Positions 49,788-60,651 of a stretch of 64,000 nucleotides of DNA are shown piece by piece; positions within the stretch are counted from its first letter, which is position 1; each line of letters begins with the position of its first letter. A program made the translations under genes and the position numbers. The notes below the pieces were generated by a model, which was given only the letters and a program-made list of their open reading frames with translations, ran no database searches and was not told where the DNA came from. This stretch comes from Todiramphus chloris collaris (lineage: Eukaryota; Chordata; Aves; Coraciiformes; Alcedinidae). Where the stretch lies: NCBI GenBank assembly GCA_025345505.1, contig JANVCC010000077.1:1051998-1115997 (forward strand), in the 5' to 3' direction.

Positions 49788-50191
49788 TTACACATTGCTG
49801 AGGTCCACGTTGTTTTTCTGCCATGCTAAAACTGTGGCTAGGCTGAGCCCTGCTATGCCTCTCATTAGGTGAAAGCTGCTCAAAAGCAGCTCCAGATTTT
49901 CACACTGAATTGCCCCAACATTCTCACAGTCAGCTCTCTCTAAAAGCCACTGCAACGAGCCCAGGAGAGGCTGGTCTGCCTTCGTCCTGCACATGAAGCT
50001 TTGCTCAGACATAAACCAGCACCAGCAGATGAAAACACTTTGCCTGTACAGGCAGCTAACTGTGAATTCATCACACAGGTATGAGCAGAGCTGCTCCGTG
50101 ATGAAGACCGGTATTTCATGCTCATCTTCTGGCCACAGCTGCACTTGGCTTCTGCTTGAGCAGAAATTAGGGTATCTTTTAGGGTGACAGG
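49788..50191 (-). CDS. Unidentified gene, terminal exon
   Basis: 134 codons including stop (TAA), directly after a polypyrimidine tract and AG. Codon use is coding-like, with few rare or CpG-poor anomalies. Confidence 0.55.
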
Positions 50192-53100
50192 CTATTAAAA
50201 AAAGGGACCTATTTAGGAATTGGCTACAATATCTAAAGACTTGTTGTACATCCACATATATCAGCATCCCTTTGATTTTGAGAACATCAGCTTAATGTGG
50301 AATCATAGAATGGTTTGGGTTGGAAAGGATCTTAAAGATCATCTAGTTCCAACCCTCCTGCCATGGGTAGGGACACCTTCACTAGATCAAAGGTTGCTCA
50401 AAGCCCCATCCAACCTGGCCTTGAACACTTCCAGAGAGCGGGCATCCACATCATCACTAAGGATTAACCACTGTTGCCAGCTCCCATGGGATATCTGCTG
50501 GACAGCAAACGTGGAAGCCCAGGGGTCTTTTGGAACAAGCATAAAATCCCAGGAAGAGTTTTCTGACAAGGCAAGGGACTATTTATTCTGGGAGAGACAC
50601 TTTGGGAATTTGCTAGTTTGGTTACACCTCATTTAAAAAAAGAATGGGGTGAAGGGGGAAAGGAGAGGAAGCCAAATGCTCAGCTTCAGCAGGCAGCCCG
50701 TTCCTCTCAACCAGCTGCTGTGGTTGTGGAGGAGGAACACACCCAAGGGACCTGTGAGTCTCTGAAGTGGGGACAGAAAGACCCTGGTCCCCTCAAGCCA
50801 ATCAATCTGGTAGGGATTTGCTGGCAGAAGGATTGAGGGATTTCATATGGAGACCTCCTCTGGGGACAGCTGGGTCACTTTGTGTTCCCCCCTCCTGGGA
50901 AGCTGCTGCTTCAGGGGAAACAACAGTAGGGCAAGGTTCAGCATGTCAGATGCATCATGCATGCCACTTGGGGACCCTGGCAAAGTTCATTCTTCTCTTG
51001 GCAAGTGTAGTTTAGACCACCATCCCTTTCTCCTCATGCCCCCAGTGCAACCTAGAAGGGGCACTGACTGACAAGTTCAACAGTTGAAGGGATTACTTGA
51101 TTACCTCCTGATGTTCTCTTAGAAAACCTCTGAGTCAACTACACAAGCTAAGAGATCTATTTTCAGCATTGCCCCCACTTCTGCAGAGATCCATCTCCAT
51201 CCCTGCACACCCTCCTAGCTTTCAACCACTTGGGTTGTCTCTGCCTTTTCCTCTCACAATTAAGAGCAAGTCTGCAGTAGTAAGGCTGGCTGCTCCTTCT
51301 TGTCCACTTCTCTAGCTAGGAAGAGCTGCTAGTATTTGTGATTTATCAAACACAAATATTCTCCCACTCAAGCAAATTTAGGAATCATCAGCCACAAAAG
51401 GCAGATTTAAAATGGTGTTTCACATTGGAGCTGGGATGCCAAAAAACTCAGAACCAAGCCTGGAATTCTGCTCAGACTAAGAAAGGAACATGTGGCAGGG
51501 GCAGGAAACATACCTTGGAGTGAAGAAATGTGCACGATACTCTCCAGCTTTTTCAGTGTTCAAAAAAAAATAAGAAAAAGAAAAAAAGGATCCTTTGGAG
51601 CAGGAGGCGGGTAGATAGAGCATGGTGGTCCAAGTCAGCTTCCAGTTCAGAAACAAGTGTAAAGCATTTCAATGTTTCTGATGATCACAGACTTCTCAAC
51701 TTGTCACCTGAATCCTTCTGTTCCAACAGCGGATGTGTCTGTCCCTGAACATTAACGGGGAGCAGAGGGAGCTGCTCCAGAGGAGACAGCCACAGAAGCT
51801 TTCTTGCTGCAAATTCCTTCATGCCATTTTCTATTTGCATATTTTAAAGCAAGCTGTATTCATTCCTCTGAGGATGAGAAATACTTGCAGCAAAAACCTG
51901 TGCCCTATTGCAAAGGAGTCGCAAGCAGGAGACAGTGTGGCCATAATGGATTGTCCTGCTCTGAATATCCCACACCTCCAGTACTTTCCATCCTGTAGTC
52001 CGAGGGGGAAGGCTAGAGTGAGCTTCCTACTTGTGGGAGAAGTGCTGATCTCTATGCAGCAGAGGTATTTCATTTCAAAGCAACACTTAAACCCTACAGA
52101 CACTTCCAGACCTTTTTAATCTCCTTTCAGCAGGCATGTTCTAGTTCTTTTCATTATAAACTCTGCAATTACTTCAACCTGGCTGCAGGATTAACCATCC
52201 AGTTCACGCTGAAATCTCTCATACACGCACTCTTGCACACTCACGCACACATGCACACATATCCTAAGGGGGAGGGGGGGGTGTGGAGTCTGAAAAAACC
52301 TCTTTCTTCTGACACTGGGAGATCTACTTACCGAAATGCTCCTCCCTGGGTGCACAATAAACACTGCCAAATGTCAGGCTGTGGCAGTTTCAAGTTCAAG
52401 TTCGATCACTTAGCTTCAGTTTCCTTCTTAGCTATCAGAAAATTTGTACAACTCGGGGAGTGGGGTAGGAATCCTCACCCTTCTGTGGTTCTGTAGGCAG
52501 TACCCAGGTGCAGTCCCTTCCTACAGGTGAGACCGTTCTTACTGTGCACAGAAAATGGATTTCAGCTATTCCTCACCAACTGTACCTTAAACAGCTCTAT
52601 ACAGCAGAGTTCAAACTATGGTACCATTTAAGATCCAGCAGTGCTTAGAAGTTACAGAATAGCAGCACGGAGCAGCAGGGCTATGACAACCAAGCACAAC
52701 CTGCAATAGTGTGGTCTCTGTGTTTGGCCAGCCAGTTTTCCAGTTAAAATTAAAATATTCGGAAGTTCTGCAGCCTTCAGAGGCTGGAGTAACAGATCAT
52801 TGTTTTCTACAATAACCTAAACATAAAGACAGAGGATGACCAGAGTGAGGAAAATAACGATTACATCTGCAGCCAAGGTCATATAAACACCTGCTGATAC
52901 ACAACCATGCTGCAGACCTTGTAATAACTGAACTTAAGGAAACAGTCTTCAAATAACATCAAGAATAAGACTCAGAACTTCAACTTAGCAAAGTCTGGGA
53001 TGTAAACTTTGACTCTGCTCCCATGCCACTTTGGCTTTGGGACCGCAGCATGCCTGATATGTAGAGCTGCCTGAAATCCAAAACAGCCTTCCTAGACTTA

Positions 53101-53434
53101 AGAAGTAGTGCCAAAACTAGTTGTGGATGAATGCATCATTGTGACTTCTGACCTTTTATGACTCTGCACAGGTAAGTCACACCGTCAGTGCTACCTGAAC
53201 GGAGTCGAGTTGTTAACCTGTTTGACTCTTTACAGTAATAGTTCAAACAGAAAACAGGAGTGTCACCGAGTGCTCTGAGATGCTGTTTAGAACTGATGTA
53301 GTCTCTAGGCTCAATGAAAATAGATAGAGCTGAGTGCTCAACACTGCTGCCCATGTGCTTCAGGAACTGCACCAGGTGCTCCCCAGGCACCAGCTTTCCC
53401 TTCCTCCATAACTCCATCACCTTATGTGTCTTAG
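49788..53434 (-). CDS. Unidentified protein-coding gene, at least the last two exons (partial)
   Basis: Two minus-strand exons, 53195-53434 and 49788-50191, have good splice signals. The upstream exon ends TCA-G before gtagca. The downstream exon begins CC after a T7 tract and aatag, so the split codon (G+CC, Ala) closes in frame. The first gives THKVMELWRKGKLVPGEHLV, then FLKHMG and ALSIFIEPRDYISSK. The second, 133 codons, includes RYPNFCSSRSQVQLWPEDEH, FITEQLCSYLCDEF and LLSSFHLMRGIAGLSLA before the stop. The peptide is Leu/Cys/Trp-rich and globular in look, with no signal peptide, membrane segment or motif I can name. The intron contains a CR1. Upstream exons should lie between 53.4 and 56.3 kb. 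It follows BTRC on the same strand. I do not know the family; extra internal exons or a pseudogene cannot be excluded. Confidence 0.5.
50300..50456 (-). mobile_element. CR1 LINE 3' fragment, minus strand
   Basis: About 155 bp: AATCATAGAATGGTTTGGGT, then the canonical region GTTCCAACCCTCCTGCCATG and CAACCTGGCCTTGAACACTT in reverse orientation. It lies inside the intron of the unidentified gene. Confidence 0.92.
53195..53434 (-). CDS. Unidentified gene, penultimate visible exon
   Basis: 80 codons open from acceptor gtgacag to donor CAG-gtagca. Both other frames on this strand carry stops. An alternative acceptor (ctaag) would shorten it by five bases. Confidence 0.5.
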
Positions 53435-53771
53435 CTGTCACCAAAATGATTTAAGCCCTCTGGACTACTCTTTGGGGACTCCTGGACCACCTCCTTGCAA
53501 AATTTCATTTGTGGAAAAAGTGCATCCCAAGCAATTAGAAACAATGCAAAGTGAAGTTGATGAGAACAGCTTAAAAAAAAACCCTTTCCCATCTGCCAAG
53601 TTCCAAGTTTAGAGGGTGTTAACAAAGCCTGTTTAAAACCCCTCCAGCCCAGAGATGAAGGGCCCCGATCTCTTACTGTGGGAGTAGAGCAACTCCCACT
53701 AAGGCAGTGGGGGTTATTCAAGATCTACAGTAGAAGACCTGGGCCCAAACCTGGAATGGCCAGGGACCGAT

Positions 53772-53981
53772 TTACAGTCTTTCCTGATTGAAATGCAGGC
53801 CTGCTGCAATTCCTTCCAGTTCTGTAGAAAGAGCTGTTTCCCTCCAGACCTCTCTGTCTAGTACAGAGACACAGAATTGTTTCTCATGTCCCTCCTCTTT
53901 AGCGTGATTTTTATCTTCTAAGCAATGGCAATTTGAAAAAGCCTCAGCTAGAAAGCAAAGATCCAGCTCAGCTACCAGCAA
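53772..53981 (-). other. Possible further exon of the unidentified gene
   Basis: A 69-codon open minus frame (ELDLCFLAEAFSNCHCLEDK, then VLDREVWRETALSTELEGIA) is preceded by a T-rich acceptor (ccttttgctggtag) and could end at a weak donor gtaaat. Coding-like composition, but no family match. Confidence 0.25.
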
Positions 53982-56372
53982 AAGGACAAATCAGCCTGTG
54001 CCCACAACTGCAATGCAGCATGCATGTAGGTTAGAGAACCACACCAAAGGCCCTCCCTTGAAGGCTTGATAGCAAGGCCAGCCCCAGAAATGCTGCAGAG
54101 CTGGACTGTACTCATGGCCATACTCATTTTACCCATCTGCCATCACTAGGGAATGGTGCATTTTCTCGTTCATGTAAGCAAAGTCTTGTTGTCAAGGCCA
54201 GACTGTTTGTGTAGTATCTCCACTCTAGGCTGGCTCATTCATGAGAGCTCCACAAGGTTTTTAGCAGCTCCCTCTTCCAGCGCCCAGCTACAGCCAATCT
54301 GAGGGGAGAAGGAATGGAAAGAAAGGAGCAATGTCCAGCTTTCCTCCTCACCCCAGCCTCAAACTTACTCCAGTTTGCAGAATGATTCATAAGCCATCAG
54401 CAACACACTGTCTTCAGAGAGAAGAGCGGAAGAAAGATGGTACAGACAATCCCTTTGCTAGTGAAATTCTGCCCTGGGCCAACATTTCACCCAGGGCGGG
54501 GGTGGACGGGTTCTCAGCCCCAGTCCATCATGCTTGGGACTTTGGCAGAAAAAGTTTAACTTTTCATTGACTAGCATTCCCCAGCCAAGCAGATGTTAAG
54601 GGAAACTACAATATACATCCAGGTTCCAAAGGGTTAGCATAGCAGGCAGGAGAGGAAAGAGATGGATTTGGCTCATAATAGTAAAATTTCAAGGGTCCCC
54701 TCTTCACAAAAAGTAGGTCTGCACTCAGAACAGCCAAAAGCCGCAGGGAAGTCAGTGGAGTGAGGGAGGGTTGGTCTGGCTGTTTTAAGTGTTTCTGTTG
54801 CTCTTCAGAGATGAATGCTTTTTCAAAGGTCTAGCAATGGATATTGATCTCAGTCTCAGAGTAGTAGCCTCCTCCCCACTCACCCTCCCACCCAACCTGA
54901 AGTGACTCTCTCAGCAGGATGCACTGTGGCTATAAGTCTTCTGCTTAACAGCAAAGCAACACATTCTGGCAACATCTTAAATATATTCATAGGACATCTG
55001 TGACTGGGTTTAGAGGGAAACCAAACAGGATAAAGGGTAGAGGAGTGAACAGGAAGAGGGGGATGAGGGAAGAAAGGGATGGGAGGGTTTAAAAATGTTA
55101 ACTGTTCATGAAAGATAAAAGTCATCTTCTGATATAGCAGCACTTTAGCAGTCAGCCACGCTGAGTAGACCCTGTCTGAGATCAACCGCATGCCAACTTT
55201 GTTCCAGAAACAAGTCTGAGAGCCTCTCTCTTCAACAAGTATTGGTTACGTGGATAGTTCTTTTGTCCTGGCATTGGCAGATAATTTAAATACTGCAGCT
55301 TAAATGAGTCCTGGGAACAAAAAAGAACAGAACAAACCAAACAAACCCCATTCGTACTAAACCTTTTAATGATTTAAAAGAACATCTGATTGACCAGAGT
55401 GTTTGAGAAAATCGAGATGGCTGATCTGACAGCTCTGGAGCATCACTGAACAGTTACCCATCAAACTGAAAGGATACAGGATGACCCTCATGACAGAACA
55501 TTTTTATGGGAAAATGTCACTGTGGACACCCCGCTGCAGAAGCCTGTCAGCTCTTCTGCAATTTTTCTCAAGCTAGTAACAGTAATTGTGCATGTACCCA
55601 CCAAAGTGGGCAATCATGCTATCTCATTCCACTCATATGCATCAAATCCACTCGACAACTGACCCAAACATATGAAACATGCCCTCCCCACACTGCTGGC
55701 CAAGACAAAAGGCTAAGGTGACGAGCAAACCAGACAGGCTCTGATATGAACAATTTAACACCCGTGCTGTGCTACAGAGAATGAGGGCTACACCCTGTCA
55801 TTAAATTATTTTGCACATTGACACATCTCGATTAAATTTGCCTGGGCTTATGCCTCAGTGTCTCCTCCCCTAGCCAAACTGCTCTCTTGCATCAGCTTGC
55901 TGCAGAGGAGAATGGCCACCACTTCAGAGGGAGGGAATAAAGCTGCCGCTTCTTGGCAAAACCCTCCTGCCTGGTGACAACTGCCCAGGGTCAGGCCATC
56001 TGCATCCCCTTGTTAGGCAGCAGCTGCTCTGCTCGCTCTGCAGAAACCCTTCTTCCTTCTGGAAGCAGCAAATAGCTGATTCAATTATTGATGATGATGG
56101 ACAGAGGAGGAGGAGTTCTTCAGGGGAACTCACAGGCGCCACATGCCACAAATCCTAAAATTAAGTCCCTATTCTAGGGTATCAAAACCATACGGTGTCC
56201 TTTTACAGGACATTGTAATTACTGTCCAACCAAGATGAGAAATATTAATAGACCCAGCTAGTTATTCCAGCTGCATGCTCGCACTACAGCCAGTGTCACC
56301 TTTGAGCTTCTTTTTATCTGTTTATTTATTTACTTGTTACCTGTGCGAGTGTGAGGTACAGTGTAGTGTTAT
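53982..56372 (-). other. Probable BTRC 3'UTR and flank; no gene recognised
   Basis: Downstream of the BTRC stop on the minus strand. BTRC has a multi-kilobase 3'UTR in mammals, so much of this may be transcribed. An AATAAA occurs 45-55 bases after the stop (56321-56330), too early to be the main site. Confidence 0.4.
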
Positions 56373-56534
56373 TTATCTTGAGATGTAGGTGTATGTTCTG
56401 GACGGGGAACGAGTGGATTCTGCTTGGGCAGCTGGGTCATTCAGAAAATCCCAGATGAGGATGGTGTCATCATGTGAGCTGCTGACGATCTGGAACTCAT
56501 CAAACTGAAGTCGAAAGACTCTCCCAGAATGCTC
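56373..56534 (-). CDS. BTRC: BTRC terminal coding exon with stop
   Basis: 53 codons plus TAA (56373-56375). Contains the final blade strand TILIWDF and the tail [12 protein letters not shown] that is invariant in vertebrate beta-TrCP. Confidence 0.96.
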   Translation of the reverse strand, partial: EHSGRVFRLQFDEFQIVSSSHDDTILIWDFLNDPAAQAESTRSPSRTYTYISR

Positions 56535-59500
56535 CTAAATGCAAGTGAGAGATGCAGCATGTTACTTTGCAAACTTGCTGGCACCTGGGATGGAGCAGGG
56601 CAGATGAACTTGAGCTTGGCTTCTAGTGTTACATACACGCCTCAGTAAACCCCACATGACACACTATGCGTCACCATCACGCAGCGCAAATTAAGCGCTC
56701 TTTCAGTCAAAGGGTTTGCCATATCTGAGTTCTTGGCTTGCAGGAAGCTTACATCACAGTTATCCCATTACTCCTAAAATCCCAATACTGGATGTGCACC
56801 CTGCAGAACAAACCAAGCTCCCTCCACCACACAGTTCTGTCTTCCTTGTTCCACGGTGAAACTCTTTCCCGACATCACAGCACTCCCCAGTGCAGTAGGT
56901 TATAGGGGGATAAATGAGACCTTTGCATTCATGACTTGGTACCATTGCCACTGCTTAAGAGGAAAGAGCTTAATACTGAAGGACACTAAGGAGCCTGTTG
57001 TAAAGGCCAGTGACACAGTAATAATTCCTCTTAAGCAGTTCTAAAAATATGAACTGGAAAGGGCGTACTTTATAGGCAGTTTGCATTCTGCTCTGAGGCT
57101 GAGTGGAAATGGCATGATGATTTGGCAAGAGTTCAGACTGTAATTAACAGGAGGTAATGGCAAGATCCTGGATATCACAGAGCAAACCCACTATGCTTTC
57201 CCTTTTGTGTTGACTGTTTTTTCTCAGTGCTTACACTACTGCAAGACTGAGCAGTGGTCTCCTCAGTCAGAAGGGAACAAAAACCATGCAACTAGAGTGA
57301 GCCCTGTCTCTTCCACTGATACGTATTTCTCTTCAGTGGTAACATGTTGTAAGGGTCAGGAAAAAAAGGCAATAAAATATTTGAATACTGAAGACACAGG
57401 TTTCTCAAACATTTAGACAACAGTGATTGTTAGCTACTAAATGGGAGGCCTCTGTCTTATGGCACGAGACTAAAAATACACAGCTCGGTTTGCAAAGAGC
57501 AACAGCTACTTTAAAGTGAATCTCTGCACCTTTAGATTAAAATTAACTGAAAATACACACAAAAGTCAGATTCTGTTCTGAAGATAAAATTTTAAAAAAG
57601 GTCTGATTATTGGAACCTTTCTGATCTTCTAACTTTAACTCAAATCTGTCTTAAAAACATCTTATGGCTTTCTGTCTTCCCACCTATTCCAAAACGAAAT
57701 GTTTTTCCAGAGTCTGTGCTGTAGCAGTGAAGGAAAGAAGTTCTTGCTAAAAAATATCACTAAAACAGTCAGATCCACAGAGAGATTGCTCACAGAAACA
57801 CTGAGAGAGACACATACTTCCAAAAACTGTTTCCAAAGCCCCCTTTTTTCTCCCAGTCACTGCAGGCTAAGTAAGGCTGGCCTATGGAAGTTCCATATAG
57901 CACCCACCCATTGCTGTTGCAGTGGCAATAAGCAGAATGCACACCCTAAGTTGAGGCCACAAGGACCTGGACTCTTCAGCTTGTAAGGAAAGCTGAACTG
58001 TGTGCTTATTCTGTGCCTGGAAAGCTTCTGTCAAATTCACGTGGCTGCCATTCCAGCTAACGGAAGACAAAACTGGAAGGGACCTGGCATGCAGTGAACA
58101 TTTGTTATCTGTGCACTTTCCTCCTACTGTTTGAAAATTGAACACAAGCAGCAGGAGACTCACGATGTTCATTGTGCAGCCAGGTTTAATTTTGGAGGCC
58201 GAGGGAAGAGAGAAAAAAAACCCCAAACCATGGGTAAGCGGGTATAAGGACACCCTGTTGTCATAAACATGAAAAGTCCTAAAAGCACTACAACAGCTTC
58301 CTCTGCTCCTCCTCTTTTGCCCCCCTCCATCGCTATCAAACGGGGATTTATGAGTATCCATGTGTTGAGATTCCTACAGTGTTTCCATCCCACCGCTTCT
58401 GATTTATAATATAATTAGCTGGGGCACTTTGGCTGTCCACTGCTGGAAAATGCAGAGGAAATCACAACAGTTAAATTAAGTCTACAGGTTACTAGGCACA
58501 CATTTGTCTCAGGCTGAAGCAGGAACACTACTAATACCAAGCTGAAGTCTTAGACTCTCAGGATATGTGCTCACGGGCACCGAGTTGTTCCACAGTTTGG
58601 AACTGGGTGGCTGATGACAAAGGGTTTTTCTGGATTTCAGCCATGAAACTATTTGCAGTTCTATTTGGCTAACAAAAAGGCTTTTCAACGTAGTACCTGC
58701 AGGCATCCAAGGCTCTCAAAGACTCTTACTTCACAGCTTATGGTCCAAATACACGATTGGAAAAGTGTTAACATGGCTTAATGATCTACTACTACCTGTC
58801 AGCTGACTCACAGTAACCCTCACAGCCTGGACCAAATGCAAAGTGAAATACTTCAGCAAACCCTACAGCAACAGTGGCAATCCAGGTTGTGGATGAGTGT
58901 GCAACAGAAGGTCAGCTAGCACAGCTTGGCTGGTGAGAGACAACCACACCTGGAGAACCAGACAGCCTTGGTATGATCTTGGTTCAGAGCACAGCTGACA
59001 GTCACGTGCCACGGTAGAAAAAGATCTAACATATTCCAACCCAAACACATCTTAGCTAAAAAATAAATACATTTAGTACTTCTTTCTCAATGTGAATTTG
59101 GTACTGGACTGAAATCTTCCTTTACCCCAGCAACAGTGCAAGTTTTTTGGCATGAATGTGATGGAGGAATGCTACAAGAACCAGCCCATGGTGTTGGATG
59201 TACTGGCATTTTTCTCACAACTTTCTCACATAACAGTGGCAGAGCCACTGTTAAACCTAACTGTGAATGTTGTTAACACTCACATAACAACATTTTAATC
59301 ATACCACCATCAGACCTGCACTAAACATGAATGGATGGCATGAAAGCAGTAGTTGCTGCTTAAGGATGAGGCAATTTCACTGTCCCATTCATTACCTGCT
59401 TTTTCCTTAAACACCCAAAAGACAGTTAAAAGTAATCCCAAGGGTGTTTTTATTCTTGTTCCTCAAATGTGGAATGTACTACTTTTCTTTAAGAAATTTC

Positions 59501-60651
59501 ATGTCAACAATTCAGACAACTTACTACTACAGCACCAGGTACACACAGGTTGAAGCAGAGCCACTGGCACAAGGATTCCAAGAAGCACATATCTCAAAAA
59601 TGAATTTAGTTATAAACTTGAAATCACAGAAAAAACTGTTAAAAAGTGAGTGAAAACTCCACAGGTTTGAACTTTTAATGCTTTATAGTTTGCAATATTA
59701 AAGGAAAAAAAAAAAAAGTTGGACAGTCAAAAAAGCCAGGCTCCTAGAAATGATTTCTAGATCCTGCAGACTGGGGCTAAGCTGACTTAAGTTTTAATGT
59801 CTCAAGACAGCCCTGATCAAGCACACTTTTCTGCCCCCTCCAACACCCCTCCCCAAAAGCTCTTACCACAAGGGTTCGCAAGCAGAGGGTCCCTGCTGGA
59901 GCACGGGGGTCCAAAGCAGCCACGAGATCCCATACTTTAATTTTCCTAGTAGCAAAAAACCAAAGACAATGGCTCTGTTACAGAGAAAAGAGCAATTGAT
60001 CACAGAATAAAATTAACTGTTATTACAGCTTGGCTGATACACCAGTTCAAGGAAAATTACAGTAATCCTTCTGCTCTTGATACCTGGTTCTTGCATTTCC
60101 CTTTTGTAAACCTTATAGAGCTTAACGGGAGAAAAAAATACACTGTCAACAAAGTAAAAGACATAAAAAGCCAGTGGTAATAACTAGCAGAAACATGTGG
60201 GAGTGCTGACACCTAGTCTGACATGGCAAACGGTTCAGAAGACACGACCACAGATGGGAAAGACTGTTCTTGAAAGTGGTTCAGCTAGAAGAGGTTTCAG
60301 GTTGAGTTGGTCAGATATTCTTAAAAACTGAAGAACTGGACCACACACATCAAATCACACTGACTTATTTCAAAAGAAGAAAAACAGGTATACTTTGTAC
60401 CATGGTCCTGATTGAAAACGTTCTCTTGGTATGAGACAAGGAGTCTAGTATTTATAAGGAAGATAAAGCGAAGTGGGACATGAGACACTGAGACAGACAG
60501 GAAGGAAGATGCAAGGCATTGACTGCACTGACAGCCTTACCCATCGTATGCCCCACTGACTATCCTCTTGTTATCGAAGCGTATGCATCTCACCAACTCT
60601 TCATGGCCTTCCAGGACTCGTAAACATGCCCCACACTCAATATCCCACAGC
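56373..60651 (-). CDS. BTRC: BTRC (beta-TrCP, F-box/WD40 substrate receptor), last three coding exons, partial
   Basis: Exons 60541-60651, 59867-59945 and 56373-56534 encode the end of the seven-bladed WD40 propeller and the C-terminus. They read [20 protein letters not shown] then [37 protein letters not shown] then CLRTLV, and [20 protein letters not shown] then [20 protein letters not shown] and the tail TYTYISR. Beta-TrCP is the receptor of an SCF ubiquitin ligase that recognises doubly phosphorylated DSG degrons in beta-catenin and IkB. The [10 protein letters not shown] segment fits BTRC rather than its paralogue FBXW11. All splice phases close. The F-box and the first propeller blades lie beyond 64000; no further exon was found between 60652 and 64000. 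Confidence 0.96.
56535..59866 (-). other. BTRC last intron; no other gene seen
   Basis: 3.3 kb of AT-rich intron; small open frames only. Confidence 0.7.
59867..59945 (-). CDS. BTRC: BTRC penultimate exon
   Basis: 79 bp, acceptor ctactag and donor gtaaga; it encodes the loop LDPRAPAGT between WD blades. Confidence 0.95.
60541..60651 (-). CDS. BTRC: BTRC exon, WD40 blade (third from last)
   Basis: Acceptor ctctttcag, donor gtaagg. One leading base completes Arg, and GG at the end opens the Gly codon finished by the next exon. Confidence 0.95.

Noticed and set aside
54880..55191. 103-codon minus frame
   Set aside because: Pro/Phe-rich, no clear splice signals, in the probable BTRC 3'UTR; not supported.
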